From assembly GCF_023701525.1 (NCBI RefSeq), contig NZ_JAMQAW010000012.1:224610-288609 (forward strand): DNA of 64,000 nucleotides, written 5' to 3'. This stretch comes from Streptomyces albipurpureus. GTDB lineage: Bacteria; Actinomycetota; Actinomycetes; Streptomycetales; Streptomycetaceae. Shown here in pieces: positions 54,001-63,500 of the stretch (within the stretch, counting starts at the first letter, position 1; the number at the start of each line of letters is the position of its first letter). The notes under the pieces are model-generated. The model made no database searches. It had not been told where the DNA came from and saw only the letters and a program-made list of their open reading frames with translations. A program made the position numbers and the translations under genes.

Positions 54001-57000
54001 CCGTCAGGTCCACCCCGGACCACGAGAAGGGCATCCAGCCCTGGCCGCCTTCCGCGTCGATGACGCCGCTGACCGCCACCGCGTGCAGCATCGAGTCGAT
54101 CAGCGCCGGATGCAGGGCGAACCCGCCGCCGGCCGAAGCGTCGTCGATGGTCGGCAGCGTGGCCAGCGCGTAGATCTCGTCACCGTGCCGCCACGCCTCG
54201 CGCAGCCCGCGGAAGGTCGGACCGTAGTCGAACCCGTCGTCCGCGAGGGAATCGTAGAGACCGTCGATGTCGAGTCGCCTTGCCCCGTCCGGGGGCCATA
54301 TCGCAAGTGATCGCGCGTCATCGGCCCGTACGGGCGCCCGCGGTGCGCTCGGCGACAGACTCCCCGTCGCGTGCCGGGTCCAGCCGCCCACCGTCCGGCC
54401 GTCCTCGCCGGGACGCGCATACACCTCCAGGGAGCGGTGTCCCGTCTCGTCCGCCGCACCGACGACGATCCGCACCTGCACGTCGCCCGAGTCAGGAAGG
54501 ATCAGGGGAACGGCAAGGGAGAGTTCCTCGACCGCGCCGCACCCGACGCAGTCGCCCACCCACAGCGCCAGGTCAAGGTAGGCCGTGGCCGGTACGACGA
54601 CCGCGCCGAACACGGCGTGATCGGCCAGCCAGCCATGGGTCCGCAGTGACCACAGGTCCGTGAACACCACCACGTCGGTGCCGGGGTGGTCCACCATGGC
54701 GCCCAGCAACGGGTGCCGCGCGGCCGAAAGACCGGCCGAGGCCACGTCCGCCGCGAGCGTCCCCGCCGGGGCGTCCAGCCAGTACCGCTCTCCCCGGAAC
54801 GCGTACGTCGGAAGTTCCACCCGCCGGTGCGCCCCGAGCAGGGCGTCCCAGTCCACGGTCCCGCCCCTGACGTGCAGCTGAGCCAGCGAGCCGACCAGTG
54901 CCTCCACCGCCCCGCGGTCCCGCCGCGACGACGACAGGACCACCGCGTCGTCCACGCCCACACTGGCGAAGGCCTCCATGGTGATGCTCGCGAGCGTCGA
55001 TCCCGGACCCACTTCGAGGAAGACGTGCGCCCCGGCCGCACGGGCGGACTCCAGCGCGGCGAAGAAGCGGACGGGTTCGCGGACGTGGTCCATCCAGTGC
55101 TCCACGGAGGTCAGCTCCGCGAGCGTGGCCTCACGGCCCAGGCTGGTCGAGACGACCGGGATCGCCATCTCGCCTGCGGGCAGTTCGCCGATCGATGCCG
55201 CGAACTCGTCCAGGATCGGGTCCATGAGCGGGGAGTGGAAGGCGTGGTCGACCTCAAGCAGCTTCGCCGACGTGCCGTCGGCGACGAGCCGTTCCCTGAT
55301 CGCGACGACCTCGTCACGAAGGCCCGAGACCACCACCGACCCGGGGCCGTTGACGGCGGCGAGGCCGACGCGCTCGTACTGACCGAGCAGCGCGCGCACC
55401 TCGTCTTCCGAGGCGCGCACCGCCAGCATGGCGCCCCGCTCGTCGATGGTCTGCATGATCCGCCCGCGAGCGGACACGAGCCTGGTGGCGGAGTCCAGGT
55501 CGATGACTCCGGACACATGGGAGGCCGCGATCTCGCCGACTGAGTGACCGATCAGATAGTCCGGCTGCGGACAGTACCGCGTCACCAGCCGGTACAGGCC
55601 GACCTGTAGGGCGAACAACGCCGGCTGTGCGATGTCGGTTCGCTCGCGTTCCACGGGGTCATCGGCGAACAGCAGGGGCTTCAGTTCGAAGGGGAGATGT
55701 GCGTCGAAGCGTTCGCAGGTCTCGTCGAGGCTCTGGGCGAAGACGGGGAAGACGTCGTACAACTGCCGTGCCAGGCCGCCCCACCGCGGTCCCTGCCCCG
55801 GGAACATGAAGACGGTGTCACCGAGCTTCGCAGCGACACCACGCACCACCCCGGCGGACTCCGCGCCGTCGCTCAACGACGCCAGACCGCTCAGCAGTTC
55901 GTCCCGGTCACGCCCCAGCACCACCGCGCGGTGTTCGAGCCGCGCCCGGCTCGACACCAGCGCCCCACCGACATCGGCGATGTCCAAGCCCCCGTGGGCG
56001 GCGAAGTCGCCCAGTTTCGCCGCCTGCGCGCGCAGCGCCTGCTCCGACCGCGCCGACACGACCCACGGCACAAGACGGCCGGGCTGGTCGGGTACCTGAT
56101 CCGCGGTGGCGGGCACCGTCTTCTCCTCGGGTGCCTCCTCCAGGATCAGGTGCGCGTTGGTGCCGCTCACGCCGAACGACGACACCCCGGCCCGTCGCCG
56201 TCGGCCGCCGGTCTCCGGCCACGGCCGGGCCTGAGCGAGCAGCTTCACCGCGCCCGCCGACCAGTTCACGTGCGGTGTCGGCGCGTCCGTGTGCAGCGTC
56301 CTCGGCAGGGTGCCATGCCGCATGGCCATGACCATCTTGATGACACCCGCCACGCCCGCCGCGCACTGCGAGTGGCCGATGTTCGACTTGATCGCCCCCA
56401 CCCACAGCGGTCTGTCGTGAGGACGGTCCTGGCCGTAGGTGGCAAGGAGTGCCTGCGCCTCGATCGGATCACCCAGCGTGGTCCCGGTGCCGTGTGCCTC
56501 GACCACGTCGACCTCGTCAGGTCTCAGGCGGGCGTTGGCCAGTGCCTGGCGGATGACGCGCTGCTGGGAGGGGCCGTTGGGAGCGGTCAGGCCGTTGCTT
56601 GCGCCGTCCTGGTTGACGGCCGAGCCACGCACGACCGCCAACACCTGGTGGCCGTTGCGCCGCGCGTCGGAGAGGCGTTCCAGCAGCAGCAAGCCCACGC
56701 CCTCGCCCCAGCTGGTGCCATCGGCGGCGGAGGCGAACGGCTTGCACCGACCGTTTGGGGCCAGCCCGCGCTGACGGCTGAACTCGATGAAAACGCCGGG
56801 CTTCGCCATCACCGTCACGCCGCCCGCCAAGGCCAGTGAGCACTCGCCGTTGCGCAGCGCCTGGGCTGCCATGTGCAGTGTCACCAGCGACGACGAGCAC
56901 GCCGTGTCAATCGTGACGGCCGGCCCCTCCAGACCCCACACATAGGAGATGCGTCCGGAGGCGACCGCGGTCGAGGTGCCCGTCCCCAGGTAGCCCTCAA

Positions 57001-57520
57001 GCGCTTGTGGCGCCTCGTGCAGCGGCACCCCGTAGTCCTGGTGCGCGATTCCCACGAAGACGCCCGTACGGCTGCCGCGCAGCGTCGTCGGATCGATGCC
57101 CGCCCGCTCGATCACCTCCCACGACGTCTCCAGCAGGAGACGCTGCTGCGGGTCGAGCGCCGTCGCCTCGCGTGGACTGATCTCGAAGAAGCCCGGGTCG
57201 AACTCGTCAGCGTCGTACAGGAAGCCGCCCTCGCGCACATACGACTTGCCGTGGGTGCCCGGCTCCGGCGCGTACAGCTCGTCGACATCCCAGCCGCGGT
57301 TCCGCGGGAAGTCGGAGATGGCGTCCCGCTCGGCGGCGAGCAGATCCCACAGGTCCTCCGGCGAGCGCACGCCGCCCGGATAGCGGCAGCTCATGCCGAC
57401 GATGGCGACCGGCTCGCGCGAAGCCGCGGCCAGCTCGGCGTTCACACGGCGCAGGCGTTCGGTCTCCTTGAGGGATGCTCGCAACGCCTCGACGACAGCA
57501 TCGTTCGACTCGGCCATCAT
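51050..57520 (-). CDS. Type I PKS module: KS-AT(malonyl)-DH-ER-KR-ACP
   Basis: This 2156-residue fully reducing module has a docking helix (5-33), KS (36-460; Cys208, His343, His383), AT (565-855; Ser660 in GHSVG, HAFH at 759-762, so malonyl), DH (935-1215; His968 and Asp1142), ER (1430-1745; HAAASGVGMAAVQ), KR (1755-1935; TGGTGGVG, Ser1887, Tyr1901) and ACP (2035-2105; Ser2070). It should add a saturated two-carbon unit. The KR lacks the LDD motif typical for a B-type domain next to an active DH. It starts in an ATGA overlap with the upstream PKS and has a Glu/Asp-rich C-terminal docking tail. Confidence 0.96.
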   Translation of the reverse strand: MMAESNDAVVEALRASLKETERLRRVNAELAAASREPVAIVGMSCRYPGGVRSPEDLWDLLAAERDAISDFPRNRGWDVDELYAPEPGTHGKSYVREGGFLYDADEFDPGFFEISPREATALDPQQRLLLETSWEVIERAGIDPTTLRGSRTGVFVGIAHQDYGVPLHEAPQALEGYLGTGTSTAVASGRISYVWGLEGPAVTIDTACSSSLVTLHMAAQALRNGECSLALAGGVTVMAKPGVFIEFSRQRGLAPNGRCKPFASAADGTSWGEGVGLLLLERLSDARRNGHQVLAVVRGSAVNQDGASNGLTAPNGPSQQRVIRQALANARLRPDEVDVVEAHGTGTTLGDPIEAQALLATYGQDRPHDRPLWVGAIKSNIGHSQCAAGVAGVIKMVMAMRHGTLPRTLHTDAPTPHVNWSAGAVKLLAQARPWPETGGRRRRAGVSSFGVSGTNAHLILEEAPEEKTVPATADQVPDQPGRLVPWVVSARSEQALRAQAAKLGDFAAHGGLDIADVGGALVSSRARLEHRAVVLGRDRDELLSGLASLSDGAESAGVVRGVAAKLGDTVFMFPGQGPRWGGLARQLYDVFPVFAQSLDETCERFDAHLPFELKPLLFADDPVERERTDIAQPALFALQVGLYRLVTRYCPQPDYLIGHSVGEIAASHVSGVIDLDSATRLVSARGRIMQTIDERGAMLAVRASEDEVRALLGQYERVGLAAVNGPGSVVVSGLRDEVVAIRERLVADGTSAKLLEVDHAFHSPLMDPILDEFAASIGELPAGEMAIPVVSTSLGREATLAELTSVEHWMDHVREPVRFFAALESARAAGAHVFLEVGPGSTLASITMEAFASVGVDDAVVLSSSRRDRGAVEALVGSLAQLHVRGGTVDWDALLGAHRRVELPTYAFRGERYWLDAPAGTLAADVASAGLSAARHPLLGAMVDHPGTDVVVFTDLWSLRTHGWLADHAVFGAVVVPATAYLDLALWVGDCVGCGAVEELSLAVPLILPDSGDVQVRIVVGAADETGHRSLEVYARPGEDGRTVGGWTRHATGSLSPSAPRAPVRADDARSLAIWPPDGARRLDIDGLYDSLADDGFDYGPTFRGLREAWRHGDEIYALATLPTIDDASAGGGFALHPALIDSMLHAVAVSGVIDAEGGQGWMPFSWSGVDLTGECGPSVKARITPVGAGVVSVAIADEHGREVAHVAALTFRPASAEQLRSTRGGHEPSLFELQWRPPEGSKRETRRERWGVLGARNGLASRLSGAGDENVPLYATLDEALTGTAPRHIVLCLDDLATADPDPFAEVASADKRVLALVQRFLAEERLAGSTLVVLTRLALDTGQGESVESLTGASVWGLIRSAQTEHPGRFRLVDIDDEATSLARLPDALAAGEDQLALRGGAHLTPRMAPAAPADHQIEPPTAGAHQLGIPSRGTLENLTWVPCPEVEEPLTSGQVRLAVHAAGLNFRDVTIALGLVDRTAFDAGIGSEGAGTVLEVADDVTGLSPGDRVMGAFTGAFGRVAVADHRMLLPVPDGWSHIEAASVPSTFLTAYYALFQAMRLERGQRILIHAAASGVGMAAVQLAKHVGAEIYATASPAKWPVLRGLGLDDEHLASSRDLEFADKFLESSGGRGVDVVLNSLAHAFVDASLRLLAKGGNFIEMGKTDIRDPRQVAADHPGVDYQAFDLYEAGPDALHEMFRALMELFADGRVQLNPISVRDVRDARRAFREMSRGHHVGKLVLEVGGRFGGGTVLVTGGTGGVGARLARHLVAEHGVRSLVLASRRGMAADGAFELASDLEAEGAAVKVVACDVADRAAVAELLADMPRGYPLTAVVHAAGVLADGMVESLTAESLDHVLRAKVGGAVNLHELTREHNLSAFILFSALAGTLGGAGQANYAAANGFLDGLAAQRRASGLVGTSLCWGWWEQHGGMTADLDQAELSRIRRLGVAAMPTSDALALFDSACAINKPVLIPAGLDLSALRSRTGDQLPLLLRDLVDAGRPTRNRTGTTGGPLELSSRLATLPDGEAEAAVLDWVREQTAIVLGHPTKATVDADQAFTHLGFDSLTSVELCNRLASSTGLRLPSTLVFSYPTPRELGRHLSGLLRPTGDRGLAEDAEIREPVPGADSRADELADLDLEALVDLALEEKGN

Positions 57521-60500
57521 GACCTCCAGGTCTCGTCGGGAACGTCGTTGTTCATCGCCCTGCGCACCAGGTCGTCCACGCCCATCTCGTCCAGCGACGG
57601 TCCGTCGCCGTTTTCCGACACACCCGCGCCGCTCGCTGCGGAACCGTCGGCCGCCGGGCGGCCGGCCAGGTTCAGCAACGACTCAAGAAGACCCGCCTCG
57701 CGCAGCTTCGCCGGCGGGATCGACAGCACCAGTTCCCGCACCTCGGCGTCGTCCACGTCCACCGCCACCCCGCCGGGGGCACCGTCGTCCCCGCCGCCGG
57801 CCGTCCGGTCCGGGAACAGCCCCGCCCGCAGGTAGCGCGCCGCTGCGACCGGCGTCGGATAGTCGAACAGCAGTGTGACGGGTAGCTGCAATCCGGTCGC
57901 GCGCCGCAGTCGGTTCCGCAGCTCCACGGAGGTCAGCGAGTCGAAACCAACCAGGCTGAACGCCCGCTCGGCACCGATCTCGTCCGGGCCGTTCAACCCC
58001 AGGACCGCCGCGGCGTGCGCGCGGACCGTCCCCAGCAGGACGTCGTCCACCTTGCGCCTCGGCAACTCCCTCAGTTGGGCCACCAGGTCGCCCTCCGATG
58101 CCCCGCCGGCGTGACCGTCCACAGAGCGCTCCGTTGTGAGCACGGCGGTGTCGGGGAGATCGGCGATCAGTCGGCTGGGGCGGGCCGCGGTGTAGGCGGG
58201 CGCGAAGTCCTCCCACTCCACCTGAGCCACCATCACCTGTGTCTCCTCCTGGGCCAGGGAGGCGGCCAGCGCCGCCACCGCCGTCTCGGGCGCCATCGGC
58301 GGCAGCCCCCTCCGGCGCAGGCGTTGGTCCACCTCGCCGGTCACCAGGCCGCCACCGCCCCACGACCCCCAGGCCACGGCGGTCGCGGGCAGCCCGGTCG
58401 CCCGCCGCGCCTGGGCCAGCGCGTCGAGGAAGGCGTTCGCCGCGGCGTACCCGCCCTGCCCTCCGTTGCCCAGAACGCCGACGGCCGAGGAGAACAGCAC
58501 GAACGCCTCAAGGTCCAGATCGGCGGTGAGCTCGTGCAGCGCCGTGGCGGCGGCCACCTTGGGCCGCAGCACCCGCTCAAGGCGTTCCTCCGTGAGGGAC
58601 TCCACCAACCCGTCCGCGAGCGCTCCAGCGCCGTGGAACACCGCGGTCAGCGGGTGCTCCCGCGGAACCGACGCCAGCAGCTCCCGCAGCGCGTCCCGGT
58701 CAGCGACATCGACCGCGGCCACGGTCACGCGCGACCCGAGCGCCGTCAGCTCCGCCGCCAGCTCCGCGATGCCGGGCGTGTCCTTGCCGCGCCTGCCGAC
58801 CAGCAGAAGGTGCGGCGCTCCGGCCCGTGCCAGCCAGCGGCAGACATGCGATCCGACCGCGCCCGCACCGCCCGTCATCAGCACCGTGCCCCGCGGACGC
58901 CAGTCCGGCGCCGGCGTGTCACCCAGCGGTGCCCGCGCAAGGCGTCGGCCGAACGCTCCCGAGGTGCGCACCGCCACCTGGTCCTCGCCGTGGCCTTGGC
59001 CCGCGCCGTCCGCTCCTTCGACATCGGCGAGGACCGCGCACAGCAGGTCCGCGGCACGCCCCTCAAGGCGGGCTGGTACGTCCACGAGCCCGCCCCACCG
59101 CTCCGGCCGCTCCAGCGCCACCACCTGGCCCAGGCCCCAGATCTGGGCCTGTAGCGGGTTGACGACGGCGTCGGCGTTCCCCGTGGACACCGCCTCGCGC
59201 GTCAGGCACCACAGCCGGGCTTCGACACCCGCGTCGTCCAGCGCCCGCACCAGGGCGACAGTGCCCGCGAGGCCAGCGGAGACAGGCTCGTGCGCGGCCT
59301 CCAGGCCGTCGTCCACGAGCGCGGCGAGGGACAGCACTCCGGTGAGGCGGACCGGGGCCTCACCCGCGGCAACCATGGCGGCGAGCCGCCGGCCGAGCGC
59401 GCCGCGCTCCCGCAGATCGTCCGGCGCGACATCCCATCGGACCACCTGGGCACGGCGCCGCCGCAGCGCGTCGAGCACCGTCCGCACCGCGGGGTCTGCG
59501 GCGGCCGCCTCGGGAACGACCACCAGCCAGGCGCTCCCGTCCAGTTTCGGGGTCGTCCCGGTCCCGATGCCGGGCAGCGGCTTCCACGTCGTGCGGTAGC
59601 GCCAGCCCTCCATGAGGGACCGGTTCAGCTGGCGCCGCCGCCATGACGACATGGCGGTGAGCACGGCCCGAAGCGCTGAGTCGACGGCGTCGCGCTCACT
59701 CTCCGCGTCGCCGAGGCCCAGGGTGTCGATCACCGCGTCCAGGTCCTCCCGCTCGACCGCGTCCCAGAACTCGGCCTCGGCGGGCCCCTCGGAGCCGCCG
59801 GTCGCGCGGCCGATGTCGGCTTGGTCGGCGTCCAACAGCCAGTAGTGCTGGTGTTGGAAGGGGTAGGTGGGCAGGTCGAGATGGGTGGGCCGGGCCGCGG
59901 GATAGAAGCCCGGCCAGTTGACGGTGGTGTGGGTGTGGGTGGTGGCCAGGGAGGTCAGCACCCGCTGCCAGGTGTCGTCATCGCGGCGCAGGGTCCCGGT
60001 GACGGCGACCTCGACCGTGCTGGCGTGGTCTTCGGTGGTCTCCTGCACCGCGCTGGTGAGGACGGGGTGGGGGCTGGCCTCGACGAACAGGGTGTGGCCG
60101 TCGTCCAGCAGGGAGCGGGTGGCGGTCTGGAAGTCGACGGTGGTGGCCAGGTTGTCATACCAGTACTGGGCGTTCATCACCGTGGTGTCGGGCATCGGCC
60201 CGCCGAGGTGTCCGGCGACGGTGGAGTAGAACGCGACGGTGGCCGGTCGGGGCTCGATCGGCGCCAGGAGCCCAAGGAGTTCGTCACGAAGGGCCTCCAC
60301 TTGCGAGGAGTGGGCGGCGAAGTCCACTCCCGGCAGCTCCCAGCGCATCATTCGAGCCTCGGAGAGCGCGGCATTGAACTCGGCCATCGCGGTCACGGAG
60401 CCCGACACCGTGACGGTGGCCGGGCCGTTCACCGCGGCAAGCGACAGGCTGCCGTCCCCGTCGGCCAGCATCGCCCGCACCCGGTCCTCGGGGGCCAGCA

Positions 60501-63500
60501 CGGTGAGCATCCTGCCGAGGCCACGGATCTGCATCAGGGCCCGACTGCGCAGTGCGACGAGCCGCGCCGCGTCCTCCAGTGAGAGCACGCCGGCGATATG
60601 GGCGGCGGCGATCTCGCCCTGGGAGTGACCTACCACCGCATCCGGCATCACGCCCAGGTGCTCCCACAGCCGCGCCAGGGAGATCATCATCGCCCACAGG
60701 GCAGGCTGGACCACGTCGACGCGGTCCAGGCCGGGTGCACCGGGCACCTGGGTGAGGACATCGATCAGATTCCAGTCGGTGAACGGCTCCAACGCCGCGG
60801 CACAAGCGGTGACATGTTCCGCGAACACCGGCGAGGAACGCATCAGCTCCACGCCCATCCCCAGCCACTGCGACCCCTGCCCAGGAAAGACCAACACCGT
60901 CCTACCCGGCCCAGCCGCCGCCGTGCCGGTCACCACCCGGGCAGAGGGCTCACCAGCGGCCAGCGCGGTCAGCCCACCCCGGAAGTCTTCCGGCTCCCGG
61001 CCGATCACCACCGCCCGATGATCGAACACCGAACGACCCGCAACCAATGCATGACCCACCACACTGGGCGACACATCGGGGAAACGGTCAAGGTGATCCA
61101 GCAGCCGCCGCGCCTGCTCCCCCAACGCGGCCTGCGACTTCGCCGACACCAACCACGGCACCGTCCCATCCGTCACCACCACAGGCCCCGGCACATCCCC
61201 GTCCGTGGCGTTCTCGACCTCCGGCCCCTGCTCCACAATCACATGCGCATTGGTGCCACTGATACCGAACGAGGAGATCCCGGCACGGCGGGGACGCCCC
61301 GTGTCCGGCCAGGACCGCTGCTCGGTCAGCAGCTCAACCGCGCCCGCTGTCCAGTCCACGTGCGAGGACGGCTCATCCACATGCAGCGTCTTGGGCAGTT
61401 GGCCATGCCGCATGGCCATGATCATCTTGATGAGACCGCCCACGCCCGACGCGGCCTGGGTGTGGCCGATGTTGGACTTCAGCGAGCCCAGCCACAACGG
61501 TCGATCCTCCGAACGGTCCTGCCCGTAGGTCGCAAGGAGTGCCTGCGCCTCGATCGGGTCACCCAAGGTGGTCCCGGTCCCATGCCCCTCGACCGCATCG
61601 ACCTCGTCCGGCGTCAGGTGCGCATTGGCCAGCGCCTGCCGGATCACCCGCTCCTGCGACGGACCGTTCGGCGCCGTCAACCCATTGGACGCACCATCCT
61701 GATTGACCGCACTGCCCCGTACGACCGCCAGCACCTGGTGGCCGTTACGTTGCGCGTCGGAGAGGCGTTCCAGCAGCAGCAGTCCGACCCCTTCACCCCA
61801 ACCAGCGCCGTCGGCGGCGGAGGCGAAGGACTTGCATCGCCCATCTGCTGACAGGCCGCGCTGTCGGCTGATCTCGGTGAAGAGATCAGGCGTTGCCATA
61901 ACGGTGACGCCGCCGGCCAGGGCCAGGGAGCACTCACCGTTACGGAGGGCCTGCGCGGCCAGGTGGATGGCCACCAGAGAGGAGGAGCAGGCGGTGTCGA
62001 CCGTCACTGCCGGCCCCTCGAACCCGAAGGTGTAAGCGACACGGCCGGAGGCGACGCTGCCCGCGCTGCCGTTGCCCATGTAGCCCTCCAACTCTTCGGG
62101 GACGGAGCTGAGTCGGCTGCGGTAGTCGCCGTACATGACACCGGCGAAGACACCGGTGGGGGTGGTGTGGAGGGTTGCGGGGTCGATGCCGGCGCGTTCG
62201 ATGGTCTCCCAGGCCACCTCAAGCAGGAGGCGTTGCTGGGGGTCCATGGCGAGGGCTTCGCGGGGGCTGATGCCGAAGAAGGCGGGGTCAAAGGCGTCGG
62301 CGTCGTAGAGGAACGCGCCGTGACGCGTGGAGGACCTGCCCGGCTTTCCCGGCTCGGGGTCGTACAGCGTCTCGACATCCCAGCCGCGAGTGGCCGGAAA
62401 CTCCGCGACGGCATCGGTCTCGCTCGCCACCAGGGTCCACAGGTCGTCGGCGGAGTGCACGCCGCCCGGGTAGCGGCAGCCGACGGCAACGATGGCGATG
62501 GGCTCGTCGGCGGCGACAGCGGCCGGGACGATGGCGGGGGCGAGGTGGGCGGGGGCGAGGGTTGCGAGGAGGTGGGCAGCCAGGCGGTGCGGGGTGGGGT
62601 GGTCGAAGATGAGGGTCGCGGGAAGGCGGAGGCCGGTGGCGGCGTTGAGGCGGTTGCGAAGCTCGACAGCGGTCAGCGAGTCGAGCCCAAGGTCCCTGAA
62701 CGCCTGGTCGGTGTTGATGGCGTCAGGCGTGGCGTGGCCCAGGACGAAGGCGACGTGGGTGCGGATGAGGGTGGTGAGCGTGTCCTCGGCCTCCTCGGAG
62801 GAGATGTGGGCCAGGCGATCGCGGAGGGCGGCGGAGGCGGTCGCCGTGGTGGCCGCGGCGGCCTTCCGGACGCGAACGCGCCCGAGACCTTGGAGGACGG
62901 TGGGAAGGGTGCCGCTCTCCCGCTGGGAACGGAGCCGGGCCGGGACGATCTTGGCAGGGACCAGGCAGGCGGTGGGCGTGACACGGGCGGCCTCGAACAG
63001 CGCCAACCCCTCCTCCGCCGTGATGGAGTCGATCCCCAGACGAGCCAAACGGGTCAACTGCGCGTCGTCCAGGTGGCCGGTCATGCCGCTGCGGTCGGAC
63101 CACATTCCCCAAGCCAGGGAGGTGGCGGGCAGGCCCTCAGTGTGACGGTGCTGGGCGAGCGCGTCGAGGAAGACGTTCGCCGCGGCGTAGTTGCCTTGGC
63201 CGGCGTTGCCCAGAACGCCCGCCATGGAGGAGAAGAGAACGAACTCGTCAAGGTGCATCTCACGAGTGAGTTGGTGCAGATGCCAAGCAGCATCGACCTT
63301 GGGGCGGAACACGCTGTCGACGCGCTCCGCCGTCAGCGAAGTGACGATGCCGTCGTCGATGACGCCCGCGGCGTGCACGACGGCGGTGAGGGGGTGTTCG
63401 TCGGGGATGGCCGCGAGAAGCGCGGCGAGGGCGTCGCGGTCGGCGGTGTCGCAGGCGGCGATGGTGACCTGAACGCCCAACTCGGCTAGTTCCGCGGCGA

